DNA of 59,261 nt from Succinatimonas sp. UBA7265 (GCA_002473165.1 DKSD01000035.1:1-59261); one strand, 5' to 3'; counted from the first letter of the stretch, positions 24,173 through 32,837 are shown. Translations and numbers: made by a program. The notes: generated by a model not told the origin, from the sequence alone.

Positions 24173-25270
24173 ATGCAAACTGTAACCGTGGGACTGGGGG
24201 AGCGCTCCTATCCCATCTTCATCGGTTCAAAGCTCAGTTACGGGGAGCACGTGAGAGACGCGCTGCCCAAAGTCACGGATCTGATGGTCGTCTCCAACGA
24301 CACCGTCGCCCCGCTGTATTTAAACAGTGTGAAAGTCTCGCTTGAGGCGGCGGGCTTTAAGGTCTCAGAGTGCATCTTAAAAGACGGCGAGAAGTACAAA
24401 ACCGCCGATTCCTGGATGCAGATCTTAACGGCGCTTTTGGAGCATGATTTCGGCCGCGACGGGGCGCTCGTGGCCTTAGGCGGCGGTGTCGTCGGCGACA
24501 TGACGGGCTTTGCCGCAGCCTGCTATGAGCGCGGGGTGCCGTATGTGCAGATCCCGACGACGCTTTTGGCGATGGTCGACTCGTCAGTAGGCGGCAAGAC
24601 CGCCATCAACCATCCGTTGGGCAAGAACATGATAGGCGCGTTCTGGCAGCCCAAAGCCGTGATCGCCTCGCTGGATGCGCTAAAGACTCTGCCGCCGCGC
24701 GAGCTCTCAGCGGGCATGGGCGAGGTCGTCAAAACCGGGATCATCTATGACGGGGAATTCTTCTCGTGGCTGGAGCAGCATGCCCAAAAGGTCTTTGAAC
24801 ATGATCAGGCGGTGCTCGAGCACATCGTGCGCCGCTGCTGTGAGATCAAAGCCGAGGTCGTGGGCAAGGATGAGCAGGAGCACGGGCTGCGCGCCATCTT
24901 AAACTTAGGCCACACCTTCGGCCACGCGCTTGAAGCCTACTTAGGCTTTGGCACCTGGCTGCACGGCGAGGCCGTGGGACTGGGGCTGGTCATCGCCGCG
25001 GCGCTCGCGCGCTCGCGCAATCTCATAGGCGATGATGATTTCAGGCGCATCCGCGATCTCACGGAGCGCTGCCGCCTGCCCGTGAAGATCCCCGATCAGA
25101 TGCAGCCTGAGGATTTCCTGCGCCTGATGCGCCACGACAAGAAAGTGCGCCGCGGCGTGATCCGCTACGTGCTGCCGCAAAAGATCGGCGCCGCCGGGCT
25201 TTACACCGACGTCTCGGATCAGGAGGTCTCAGGCCTCATCGCAGAATTCAAGGAAGCGCAGCGTGGCTGA
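24173..25270 (+). CDS. aroB: 3-dehydroquinate synthase
   Basis: NAD- and zinc-dependent cyclisation of DAHP to 3-dehydroquinate. 365 residues, as in E. coli (362). GALVALGGGVVGDMTGFAAACYERGV is the dinucleotide site; zinc ligands come from the Glu in the MGEVVKTGIIYD region and from His in LNLGHTFGHALEA and LHGEAVGLG. AAGGAG upstream. Its last 8 bases overlap damX. Confidence 0.97.
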   Translation: MQTVTVGLGERSYPIFIGSKLSYGEHVRDALPKVTDLMVVSNDTVAPLYLNSVKVSLEAAGFKVSECILKDGEKYKTADSWMQILTALLEHDFGRDGALVALGGGVVGDMTGFAAACYERGVPYVQIPTTLLAMVDSSVGGKTAINHPLGKNMIGAFWQPKAVIASLDALKTLPPRELSAGMGEVVKTGIIYDGEFFSWLEQHAQKVFEHDQAVLEHIVRRCCEIKAEVVGKDEQEHGLRAILNLGHTFGHALEAYLGFGTWLHGEAVGLGLVIAAALARSRNLIGDDDFRRIRDLTERCRLPVKIPDQMQPEDFLRLMRHDKKVRRGVIRYVLPQKIGAAGLYTDVSDQEVSGLIAEFKEAQRG

Positions 25271-27230
25271 CACCAGGACCGTTAAAACCAGCCGCGAGCG
25301 CTTTTTAGAGGCCCTGATCCAAAAGATCTCCGAGCCCGGCGCGTTCGTGCTGCTCTCAGGCGACAGCGGATCGGGCCGCACCACGCTGTGCGAGCAGGCC
25401 GTAAACGCCCTGGAGGGCAAATTCCAGACGATCTTCCTGCCCTGTACCCGCGATCAGGATCCCTCAAGGCTGCGCGAGCTCTTCTTGCAGCAGCTGCTGC
25501 CCGGGCGCGGGCATGATCTGGACGTGAATCTCCCGGACGCGCTCACGCAGCAGAACATCCCCGGGCGCCGCAAGATCCTCGTGGTCGCCGACGACATCGA
25601 CACCGCCGTTTCGGGGTTCTTCACAGAGCTGCGCACGCTGTGCGCGCAGCAGCAGCCCTCAAGGCGCTTCTCTTTCCTCTTAAGCTGCCATCCGCTGTGG
25701 GCGCAGGAGCAGCAGCGCCCCTCGCCGGGGCCTGAGATCGAAGAGCTCGCCGTCCCGCCGCTGACTTTGGAGGAGAGCGAGGATCTGGGTGAAAAAATGT
25801 TCACGCAGGCCGGGATGCCGCGGGTTTTCAGGGTGATTTTGCCGTCCGTCATTGGCCTTTATGAGGAGTGTAAGGGTAATATAGGGGCAGTGATCGCACA
25901 GACGGAGAAACTTATGGCGGATCCAAAATTTACTGCAGGGGATGTTCCCCCGGCAGCCAACGGCTCAATAAAAGGCGCCGCTAAGAAAAAACACGGCAGC
26001 GCCGGCATTTTTATCACCATCGTTTGCATCATCATCGTGCTGGCCTGCATGGTGCCGCTGTTTATGGGCACCTCGTTCCTCTCAGGCCTCTTCGGCGGCA
26101 GCTCGCAGCAGGAAAGCCCGCAGAGCGCCGTCCAGGTCTCAGGAAACACCGGGGCGGGCGCGGCCTCATCAGGCAGTAACGCCGCCGCAGCCGGCAGCGC
26201 CCAGGGGCAGGACGGCGATGCCTCAGCTTCGGCCTCAGGCTCAGCCGATCAGGGGCCGGTGACCGAGGAGGAGCGGGAGGCTGCGCAGACCGCGGCCAAC
26301 CCGCTGCGCGCCTCGACGCCTACGGATCAGACCGATGTCAAAGCCCCTGAAGGCCCCAAAGGCACGGAGTCCGAGCCGGTGACCGACGATGGCGGCCTGC
26401 TCCCTGACGTGGGAGAGGGCATAGAATCCAACACCCCTGACGCACAGTCCAGGAATTCAGTAACCCTGCGTGGCGACACCCTCGACAAGATCGAGAAGAG
26501 CGAGGCCGGATCAGAAATAGATCCGGGCTTACCCCAACGACGCCTGGAAGGATCTGAAGTAAAAAACGACCAGGGCGCTAAGGCGCCGGAGCAGCCAAAA
26601 GCTGAAAAAGAGGGGGCCGCGCCCGTGGTTTCCCGCGCCGACAACGCGCTGCGCATAGACGAGATCGCGCGCGAGGACGAGGAAGACCGCAAGGCGGCCG
26701 AGGAACTGGCGGCACAGCAGGAAAAACAGGCCCAGGCTGACCGTGATGAGGCTGAAAAAGCCGCCTTGGAGCAGGCCCAGGCCAAGGCTGAGGCCGACAA
26801 GGCCGCAGCGGCCTTGGATGACAAGCCTGCCAAGCCTGCCAAACCCGAACCCAGGCAGCAGCAGCGCCGCCGCGGCTCTTCGTCAGGGGCTTCATCATCA
26901 GCGCGCGTCGTCACCGGGCAGGGCATACCCGGGGCGGCGGCCGAGCTTGACTCCAAAAACCCCGGGCACTACAGCCTGCAGGTGATCGCCGGGCGCAGCC
27001 GCGCCCAGGTCGTGCAGGCCTCAGAGTACGTGCAGGGGCGCTACTGGGTCTATGAGACCGTGCGCGAGGGCAAACCGTGGTATGTGCTGGTGGCCGGCGA
27101 TTACGCCTCGCCTGCCGAGGCTATGCGTCAGGCGCGCTCGCTTCCGGCCTCGCTGCGCCGCGGCGGGCCTTTTGCCAAGACATTTGACCGCATACAATCC
27201 GAGAGAAGGCTTGCTGCAAATGGCAGATAA
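25263..27230 (+). CDS. damX: DamX-like protein: AAA ATPase domain, membrane segment, SPOR domain
   Basis: 655 residues from a GTG overlapping aroB by 8 nt. N-terminal P-loop domain with GDSGSGRTT (33-41) and a Walker B-like ILVVADDID; one membrane helix at about 247-270 (GIFITIVCIIIVLACMVPL); a long low-complexity Ala/Gln/Glu/Lys periplasmic linker with a probable coiled coil (about 470-530); and a C-terminal SPOR domain (about 570-650, HYSLQVIAG..) that binds denuded glycan strands at the septum. DamX localises to the division ring. It is longer than E. coli DamX (428) mainly in the linker. The dam gene that normally follows is missing. Confidence 0.88.
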   Translation: MADTRTVKTSRERFLEALIQKISEPGAFVLLSGDSGSGRTTLCEQAVNALEGKFQTIFLPCTRDQDPSRLRELFLQQLLPGRGHDLDVNLPDALTQQNIPGRRKILVVADDIDTAVSGFFTELRTLCAQQQPSRRFSFLLSCHPLWAQEQQRPSPGPEIEELAVPPLTLEESEDLGEKMFTQAGMPRVFRVILPSVIGLYEECKGNIGAVIAQTEKLMADPKFTAGDVPPAANGSIKGAAKKKHGSAGIFITIVCIIIVLACMVPLFMGTSFLSGLFGGSSQQESPQSAVQVSGNTGAGAASSGSNAAAAGSAQGQDGDASASASGSADQGPVTEEEREAAQTAANPLRASTPTDQTDVKAPEGPKGTESEPVTDDGGLLPDVGEGIESNTPDAQSRNSVTLRGDTLDKIEKSEAGSEIDPGLPQRRLEGSEVKNDQGAKAPEQPKAEKEGAAPVVSRADNALRIDEIAREDEEDRKAAEELAAQQEKQAQADRDEAEKAALEQAQAKAEADKAAAALDDKPAKPAKPEPRQQQRRRGSSSGASSSARVVTGQGIPGAAAELDSKNPGHYSLQVIAGRSRAQVVQASEYVQGRYWVYETVREGKPWYVLVAGDYASPAEAMRQARSLPASLRRGGPFAKTFDRIQSERRLAANGR

Positions 27231-27897
27231 AAAATTCCTGCTGGCAGGATCGATCCTGTCGGCGGATCTCTTAAAGCTGGGCGATGACGTCGAGGACGCG
27301 CTCAAGGCCGGCTCTGACATCATCCACTTTGATGTCATGGACTACCACTTCGTGCCGAACCTGACGTTCGGGCCGATGTTTTTAAAACAGCTGCGCAAGC
27401 GTTTCCCCGACGCCGTCTTTGACGTGCACCTTATGACGGATCCGGCAAATGATCAGGTAGTCGATTCATACATAGACGCCGGCGCCTCGTGGATCTCGTT
27501 CCACCCTGAGGCCTGCCCGCACGCCGAACGCCTGCTCGCGCACATTCAGGAGCGCGGCTGCAAGGCCGGCCTGGCGCTCAATCCCTCCACGCCGCCGCAA
27601 ATGCTCTCCTATCTGTGGGAGCGCCTGGATTTCGTGCTCGTCATGACCGTAAACCCCGGCTTTGGCGGCCAGAAGCTCATCCCCGCCTGCGTGACGAAAG
27701 TCTCGGACATCCGCCGCATGGCGGTGCGCGAGACCCCCAGGCGCATCCTCATCGAGGTTGACGGCGGCGTGAGCGCGCAGAACATCCGCGAGATTGCCGA
27801 CGCCGGCGCCCGCGTGTTTGTCGTGGGCTCGGCGCTCTTTGGCGCCAAGGATCGCGCCGCAGCCGTAAAAGCCCTGCGCGCAGGGCTTGAGGGATGA
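27220..27897 (+). CDS. rpe: Ribulose-phosphate 3-epimerase
   Basis: Interconverts ribulose-5-P and xylulose-5-P in the pentose phosphate pathway. 225 residues from the ATG at 27220, which overlaps the last 11 bases of damX. TIM-barrel motifs: GSILSADLLKLGDD, HFDVMDYHFVPNLTFGP (metal His/Asp), DVHLMTDP, SFHPEA, LVMTVNPGFGGQKLIP and EVDGGVSAQN. The apparent longer ORF upstream is damX read in another frame. Followed by gph with a 4-nt overlap, as in E. coli. Confidence 0.96.
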   Translation: MADKKFLLAGSILSADLLKLGDDVEDALKAGSDIIHFDVMDYHFVPNLTFGPMFLKQLRKRFPDAVFDVHLMTDPANDQVVDSYIDAGASWISFHPEACPHAERLLAHIQERGCKAGLALNPSTPPQMLSYLWERLDFVLVMTVNPGFGGQKLIPACVTKVSDIRRMAVRETPRRILIEVDGGVSAQNIREIADAGARVFVVGSALFGAKDRAAAVKALRAGLEG

Positions 27898-28595
27898 AGC
27901 TTCAGGCGCTGCCGCAGGCGCTGATCTTCGATCTCGACGGCACACTTGCCAACACGCTGCCCCAGCTGGCGCTGGCCGCGCGTCAGGCCTGCCAGAGCGC
28001 GGGGATCAAGCCTCCTTCCGTTGAGGAGGCGCGCACCTATGTGGGCAACGGCGTTAACATGCTGCTCGCCCGCTCGGCTTTAGGCCGGCGCGACATCGCG
28101 CAGAGCGATGTGAGCGCGCAGCTTTTAAAAAAGCTGCGCGGCTTTTTCAACGAGAGCTACACAAAGGGGCTTTCCGAGAACTACGAGGTCTATCCCGGAG
28201 TGCGCGAAGGGCTCAAAGAATTCCGGCGCCTGGGGATCAGACTTGGGGTGTGCACGAACAAGCCTGAGGTGTTTGCAAAACCGCTTTTGGGGTTTATGGG
28301 GCTGCTTCCTGATTTTGACTTCGTGCTAGGCGGCGAGGTGCTGCCCTGGCGCAAGCCCGATCCGCGCCCGGTGCTGCACGTGTGCTCAAAGCTGGGCGCC
28401 GCTCCCGCGCGCTGCGTCATGGCAGGGGACAGCGAGAACGATGTGCAGGGAGGGGCTAACGCCGCGCTGTGCACCGTTTTCTTCACCTACGGTTATTTCT
28501 CAGGCGATCCTGATACAATCAGGCCCGATTATCGATTTGACTCTTTTGCGGAGCTGACGGAGCTTATGGAAAAGCTCGCGGCTTGCGCGTCTTAG
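27894..28595 (+). CDS. gph: Phosphoglycolate phosphatase
   Basis: HAD-superfamily enzyme that removes 2-phosphoglycolate produced during DNA repair and oxidative damage. 233 residues. Motif I FDLDGTLANT (12-21), motif II VCTNK, motif III/IV around KPDPRPVLHV and MAGDSENDVQGG. ATGA overlap with rpe. Standard damX-rpe-gph-trpS context supports gph over other HAD enzymes. Confidence 0.92.
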   Translation: MKLQALPQALIFDLDGTLANTLPQLALAARQACQSAGIKPPSVEEARTYVGNGVNMLLARSALGRRDIAQSDVSAQLLKKLRGFFNESYTKGLSENYEVYPGVREGLKEFRRLGIRLGVCTNKPEVFAKPLLGFMGLLPDFDFVLGGEVLPWRKPDPRPVLHVCSKLGAAPARCVMAGDSENDVQGGANAALCTVFFTYGYFSGDPDTIRPDYRFDSFAELTELMEKLAACAS

Positions 28596-28609
28596 AGAAC
28601 AGGAAAAAC

Positions 28610-29614
28610 ATGGCTAAAAAGATCATTTTCAGCGGCATTCAGCCGTCGGGGGAACTGTCCATCGGCAATTACATCGGCTCGCTGCGCAACTGGGTCGGCC
28701 TGCAGGATGAGTACGACTGCGTTTACTGCGTCGTCAACGAGCACGCCATCACCGTCAGGCAGGATCCCAAGCTCCTGCACCAGCGCACGTTCGACGTGCT
28801 GGCCATCTTTATGGCGGCCGGCATCGATCCGCACAAGAGCGTGCTGTTCCTGCAGTCGCACGTGCCCGCCCACTGCCAGCTTTCCTGGGTGCTCAACTGC
28901 TACACCCAGTTCGGCGAGCTGCAGCGCATGACGCAGTTCAAGGACAAGTCAAAGCGCTACGGCGCGGGCAATGTCTCCGCCGGCCTCTATGACTACCCGG
29001 TGCTCATGGCCGCCGACATCCTGCTCTACCAGGCCGATCTCGTGCCGGTGGGCGATGATCAGAAACAGCACATCGAGATCACCCGCGACATCGCCGGCCG
29101 CTTCAACGCGCTCTACGGCGACACCTTCGTGCTCCCCGAGGGCTACTACCCCAAGGCCGGCGCCCGCGTCATGAGCCTGCAGGATCCTTCAAAGAAGATG
29201 TCAAAGTCAGATGACAACCCCAACAACGTCATCAGGCTGCTTGAGGATCCGGCCTCCATAGTCAAGAAGCTCAAGCGCGCTGTCACCGACTCCGACAATC
29301 CGCCGGTCGTCGCCTACGACTGGGATAAGAAACCGGGCGTGTCGAACCTGCTCGAGCTCATGTCGGCCGCCACCGGCCGCAGCGTCGAGGATCTGGTAGA
29401 GCATTTCAAGGGCCAGATGTACGGCACGTTCAAGAGCGAAGTCGCCGACGCCGTCGTCGCCATGGTCGAGCCGGTGCAAAAGCGCTACCAGGAGATCCGC
29501 GCAGACGAGGGCTACTTAAAAGAGATCCTTGCCCACGGCGCGCAGAAGGCCTCAGAGCGCGCGCAAAAGACGCTCGATGAGGTCTATAAGAAGATTGGCT
29601 TCGTGCTGCCTTAA
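28610..29614 (+). CDS. trpS: Tryptophanyl-tRNA synthetase
   Basis: Class I aminoacyl-tRNA synthetase, 334 residues. The HIGH equivalent is in PSGELSIGNYIG and the KMSKS loop is KKMSKSDDNP. LNCYTQFGELQRMTQFKDKS and YPVLMAADILLYQADLVPVGDDQKQH are TrpRS signatures. The ATG at 28610 has AGGA (28601-28604); the nine extra codons of the upstream ORF overlap gph and are not used. Last gene of the aroK operon, followed by a terminator. Confidence 0.98.
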   Translation: MAKKIIFSGIQPSGELSIGNYIGSLRNWVGLQDEYDCVYCVVNEHAITVRQDPKLLHQRTFDVLAIFMAAGIDPHKSVLFLQSHVPAHCQLSWVLNCYTQFGELQRMTQFKDKSKRYGAGNVSAGLYDYPVLMAADILLYQADLVPVGDDQKQHIEITRDIAGRFNALYGDTFVLPEGYYPKAGARVMSLQDPSKKMSKSDDNPNNVIRLLEDPASIVKKLKRAVTDSDNPPVVAYDWDKKPGVSNLLELMSAATGRSVEDLVEHFKGQMYGTFKSEVADAVVAMVEPVQKRYQEIRADEGYLKEILAHGAQKASERAQKTLDEVYKKIGFVLP

Positions 29615-29634
29615 GCGCGAAATCCCGTATTTAA

Positions 29635-29661
29635 GATCCCGCCTTGAAGGCGGGATTTTTT
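29635..29661 (+). terminator. Terminator of trpS
   Basis: ATCCCGCC (29636-29643), loop TTGAA, GGCGGGAT (29649-29656), then TTTTT. Confidence 0.85.
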
Positions 29662-29687
29662 CTGCCCGTTTTCAGGGAACAGCTTGC

Positions 29688-29744
29688 AGTTAGTTCAGGC
29701 TAACTCAATGATTTGTTTCATAATTAACTTTGCGGGCGTAAAAT
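29688..29744 (+). promoter_or_regulatory. feoAB promoter with two inverted repeats
   Basis: The -10 box TAAAAT is at 29739-29744, 48 nt before the feoAB ATG. Upstream lie AGTTAG-N6-CTAACT (29688-29705) and ATGA-N6-TCAT (29708-29721), perfect dyads centred about 54 and 36 bases before the likely start. Fur and FNR are the expected regulators of feo genes, but neither site is a clean consensus match. Confidence 0.45.
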
Positions 29745-29792
29745 CCGCACCCGGCCGGGCGCTTTAAGCTCCGGCTCTTTGGAGACTATGGC

Positions 29793-32147
29793 ATGAATCT
29801 TCGCGAACTCAGACCCGGGCAGAGCGGCACCGTGATCGCCGTGGGCGGCGCGGGCGCCTTAAGGCAGCACCTTTTGGACATGGGCGTCATCCCCGGCATG
29901 GAGCTTACCGTGGTCAAATACGCGCCCATGGGCGATCCCGTGGAAATCATGGTCTCAGGCTATGAGCTGACGCTGCGCCTTGCCGATGCCGAAAAGATCA
30001 CGGTGGACCGCGTGCACTCAGCCGCGGCCGCAGCCTCAGAGGGCGGTGAATATGAAAAGGACCGACCGCACCCGGGCTTTGGCGAGGAAGATGAGGTCAA
30101 CTACAACCATGATCACGTCGATGTGGTCGTAAACCCGGGGAAACTGGTGTTCGCGCTGGTGGGCAACCAGAACTGCGGCAAGACGACGCTGTTCAACCGC
30201 CTTACCGGATCCAACCAGCACGTGGGCAACTTCCCGGGGGTCACCGTCGACGCCAAAAGCGGTGAGATCATCGATCACCCGGAGGCGACAGTCGTCGATC
30301 TGCCGGGCATCTACTCGCTCTCTCCGTACACGAGCGAGGAAGTGGTGTCGCGCCGGTTCATCCTTGAGCACCATCCTTCGGCGATCATCAACATCGTCGA
30401 TGCCACGAACATCGAGCGCAACCTCTGCCTGACCGTGCAGCTGCTCGAGCTGGGCGTGCCGGTGATTTTGGCGCTGAACATGATGGACGAGGTGACGCGC
30501 AACGGCGGCGCCATCCGCATCAACGAGCTCGAGCACCAGCTTAAGATCCCGGTCGTGCCGATCTCGGCTGCCAAAAACGAAGGCATAGGCGAGCTCATAG
30601 ATCACGCCCTGCATATCGCCCGCTACGGCGAAAAACCCGGCAGGCAGGATTTCTGCGAACGCGACGATCACGGCGGCGCCGTGCACCGCGCCGTCCACGG
30701 CATCATGAGCCTGGTGGAGGATCACGCCGAGGCCGCGCAGCTGCCGCTGCGCTTTGCCGCAGGCAAGCTCATAGAAGGCGACAGCCTTGTGCGGGAGGCG
30801 CTGAAGCTTGATGAGAACGAGCAGGACGCCGTCGAGCACATCGTGGCGCAGATGGAATCAGAGCGCGGGCTTGACCGCAGCGCCGCCATGGCCGACATGC
30901 GCTTTGCCTTCATCCGCAAGCTGTGCGCGCTCACGGTGCGCCGCCCGCGCGAGAGCCGCGAGCACCGCCGCAGCCGCGAGATCGATAAGCTGCTGACCGG
31001 GCGCTTTACCGCCATCCCGGTGTTCGCGGGGATCATGGCGCTGGTGTTCTATCTGACGTTCGGCGTCATAGGCGCATTTTTGCAGGATCTCATCGCCGCG
31101 GGCCTGTCGTATTTGCAGGATCTGACAGATGCGCTGCTCACTAAATACGGCGTGGCCAAAGCCGTGCACTCGCTCATCATCAACGCCGTGTTCTCAGGCG
31201 TCGGCACGGTCATAAGCTTCGTGCCGATCATCGTCGTGCTGTATTTCTTTTTGTCGCTGCTTGAGGACAGCGGCTACATGGCGCGCGTGGCCTTCGTGAT
31301 GGACCGCCTGCTGCGCCGCCTGGGCCTTTCCGGGCGCAGCATCGTGCCGCTGCTCATCGGTTTTGGCTGCTCCGTGCCCGCCGTGATGTCCGTGCGCACG
31401 CTGCCCTCAGAGCGCGACCGCCGCATGACGATGATGCTCATCCCGTTCATGAGCTGCGGGGCGAAGATGCCCATCTACGCTTTTATCACCTATGCCTTCT
31501 TCGAGCGCAGCGCCGCCCCGGTGATGACCGGGCTGTATTTCCTGGGCATTGCCATGGCCGTGCTCGTGGCGCTTTTTACGAAGAACACGCTGTTTCGCGG
31601 CGAGGCCGTGCCTTTTGTGATGGAACTGCCCAATTACCGCATCCCGTCGCTCAAATCGGTGACGCTGCTCATGTGGGAGAAGGCGCGCGATTTTATAGAG
31701 CGCGCCTTTACGGTGATCTTCGCAGGCACCGTGATCGTGTGGTTCCTCGAGAGCTTTGATTTCGGGCTGAACCTGGTCGCCTCCTCAGAGCAGAGCATGT
31801 TAGCCGATCTCGCAGGCGCCGCCGCGCCGCTGTTTGCGCCGCTGGGCCTGGGCGACTGGCGCCTCGTGACCGCGCTTCTCTCAGGTTTCCTGGCAAAAGA
31901 GAGCGTCGTCTCAACGCTCACGGTCGTCTGCGGCAGCCTGGGGGCGCTGCAGGCGGCGCTGCCGCAGCTGGGCGCGCTGACGTTCCTCGTGTTCTGCCTG
32001 CTCTACACCCCCTGCCTTGCCACGATCACCACGGTGCGCCATGAGGCGGGGCTTAAGGCGGCGCTGGTCATGATCATCTTCCAGTGCGCCGTGGCCTGGG
32101 TTGTCGCGTACGCCGTGCGCCTTGCCGCCTCCGCTTTGGGGATGTGA
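29793..32147 (+). CDS. feoB: Fused FeoA-FeoB ferrous iron transporter
   Basis: 784 residues. Residues 1-75 are a complete FeoA SH3-like domain (NLRELRPGQSGTVIAVGG, HLLDMGVIPGMELTVVKYAP). A linker to about 115 follows, then FeoB: G1 GNQNCGKTT (about 124-132), G3 DLPGIYSL, G4 NMMD and G5 SAAKNEG. After the GTPase and helical domain come two Gate repeats with the conserved Cys in GFGCSVPAV and SCGAKMP, then the membrane core to the end. It imports Fe2+ across the inner membrane. E. coli has separate feoA and feoB. GGAG lies 8 nt upstream of the start. Iron- and oxygen-dependent regulation is likely. Confidence 0.95.
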   Translation: MNLRELRPGQSGTVIAVGGAGALRQHLLDMGVIPGMELTVVKYAPMGDPVEIMVSGYELTLRLADAEKITVDRVHSAAAAASEGGEYEKDRPHPGFGEEDEVNYNHDHVDVVVNPGKLVFALVGNQNCGKTTLFNRLTGSNQHVGNFPGVTVDAKSGEIIDHPEATVVDLPGIYSLSPYTSEEVVSRRFILEHHPSAIINIVDATNIERNLCLTVQLLELGVPVILALNMMDEVTRNGGAIRINELEHQLKIPVVPISAAKNEGIGELIDHALHIARYGEKPGRQDFCERDDHGGAVHRAVHGIMSLVEDHAEAAQLPLRFAAGKLIEGDSLVREALKLDENEQDAVEHIVAQMESERGLDRSAAMADMRFAFIRKLCALTVRRPRESREHRRSREIDKLLTGRFTAIPVFAGIMALVFYLTFGVIGAFLQDLIAAGLSYLQDLTDALLTKYGVAKAVHSLIINAVFSGVGTVISFVPIIVVLYFFLSLLEDSGYMARVAFVMDRLLRRLGLSGRSIVPLLIGFGCSVPAVMSVRTLPSERDRRMTMMLIPFMSCGAKMPIYAFITYAFFERSAAPVMTGLYFLGIAMAVLVALFTKNTLFRGEAVPFVMELPNYRIPSLKSVTLLMWEKARDFIERAFTVIFAGTVIVWFLESFDFGLNLVASSEQSMLADLAGAAAPLFAPLGLGDWRLVTALLSGFLAKESVVSTLTVVCGSLGALQAALPQLGALTFLVFCLLYTPCLATITTVRHEAGLKAALVMIIFQCAVAWVVAYAVRLAASALGM

Positions 32148-32149
32148 CC

Positions 32150-32341
32150 ATGGCAACCGCGTTAGCCTCAGCCCTCATCGCTCTGGCCCTGGCGCTCGCT
32201 GTCTGGCGCATCATCGTGCAAAAACGCCGGGGTCGGAGCATAAGCTGCGGGCAGGACTGCGGCCGCTGCGCCTTCGCCCCTTACGAAAGCTCAAAGTGCC
32301 AGGCGCAGGGAAAATTGAGGATCCCCTCGCGGCGCAAATGA
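32150..32341 (+). CDS. Small FeoB-associated Cys-rich membrane protein
   Basis: 63 residues, ATG 2 nt after the feoAB stop. One N-terminal membrane helix (about 3-23), a basic stop-transfer KRRGR, then a Cys cluster at 33, 37, 40 and 50 (SCGQDCGRC..SKC). This matches the layout of the short 'FeoB-associated Cys-rich' proteins found after feoB in many bacteria, where E. coli has the iron-sulfur protein FeoC. It may bind iron or an Fe-S cluster at the cytosolic face. The longer overlapping readings in other frames are not credible. Confidence 0.7.
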   Translation: MATALASALIALALALAVWRIIVQKRRGRSISCGQDCGRCAFAPYESSKCQAQGKLRIPSRRK

Positions 32342-32439
32342 TTTATGTCCGGGGAGCGCTTTGTTAAGCGCAGGTGTGAAATTTGTGAGATCGGTCAGCG
32401 AATGTTTTGCCGCCTTGGATGCTGAATGAGACGGCGCTA

Positions 32440-32448
32440 TGTTAAAAT
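32440..32448 (+). promoter_or_regulatory. Extended -10 promoter of rpsO
   Basis: TGTTAAAAT, identical to the glyA element at 6676-6684. Transcription would start near 32455, exactly at the 5' arm of the leader pseudoknot. Confidence 0.6.
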
Positions 32449-32454
32449 GCGCAC

Positions 32455-32514
32455 GCCTGTTTCTGAGTTTGTGATCGGACAACAGGCCTTTAACATTCTG
32501 TCATCACAAAGGAG
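32455..32514 (+). promoter_or_regulatory. rpsO leader pseudoknot, probable S15 autoregulatory site
   Basis: Stem 1: GCCTGTT (32455-32461) with AACAGGC (32481-32487). Stem 2: TTTGTGAT (32468-32475), inside the loop of stem 1, with ATCACAAA (32503-32510). All 7 and 8 pairs are Watson-Crick, giving an H-type pseudoknot. The 3' arm of stem 2 runs into the Shine-Dalgarno AAAGGAG (32508-32514). E. coli rpsO is repressed by S15 binding a pseudoknot at the same place, so the same control is likely here. The fold was found by eye. Confidence 0.7.
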
Positions 32515-32520
32515 CAATAA

Positions 32521-32787
32521 ATGTTAACTGCCGAAGCCAAAGCAAAAATCGTCGCCGAGTATGGCCGCAATCCTAAAGACACCGGTTACCCTGAAGTGCA
32601 GATCGCCCTTCTGACCGCCAGGATTGCCGATCTCCAGCCTCACTTTGAGACCCACAAGAAAGATCACCATTCCCGCCGCGGCCTGCTGCGTCTGGTTGCC
32701 CAGCGCCGCAAGATGCTTGACTATCTGAAGGAGAAGGATCTCGGCCGCTACGCTGCCGTGGTTCAGAAACTTAAGCTCCGTCGCTGA
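32521..32787 (+). CDS. rpsO: 30S ribosomal protein S15
   Basis: 88 residues (89 in E. coli). Binds the 16S central domain early in 30S assembly. The three-helix core with DTGYPEVQIALLTARI and HKKDHHSRRGLLRLVAQRRKMLDYL is fully conserved. Strong AAAGGAG 7 nt upstream, partly buried in the leader pseudoknot. Followed by a terminator and pnp, the usual rpsO-pnp order. Confidence 0.99.
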   Translation: MLTAEAKAKIVAEYGRNPKDTGYPEVQIALLTARIADLQPHFETHKKDHHSRRGLLRLVAQRRKMLDYLKEKDLGRYAAVVQKLKLRR

Positions 32788-32804
32788 TCATCAGCGGCTG
32801 GCAC

Positions 32805-32830
32805 GGGCGGCTTCGGGCCGCCCAATTTTT
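32805..32830 (+). terminator. Terminator between rpsO and pnp
   Basis: GGGCGGC (32805-32811), loop TTCGG, GCCGCCC (32817-32823), AATTTTT. Likely leaky, since pnp is usually also served by read-through from rpsO. Confidence 0.8.
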
Positions 32831-32837
32831 AGCAGGT

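Noticed and set aside
29706..29724. Fur box upstream of feoAB
   Set aside because: The dyad ATGA-N6-TCAT does not align to the 19-bp GATAATGATAATCATTATC pattern beyond a few bases. Kept only as an unnamed inverted repeat.
29788..29796. Two-codon reading frame ATG-GCA-TGA overlapping the feoAB start
   Set aside because: Translation of a Met-Ala minigene cannot be supported from sequence; probably chance.
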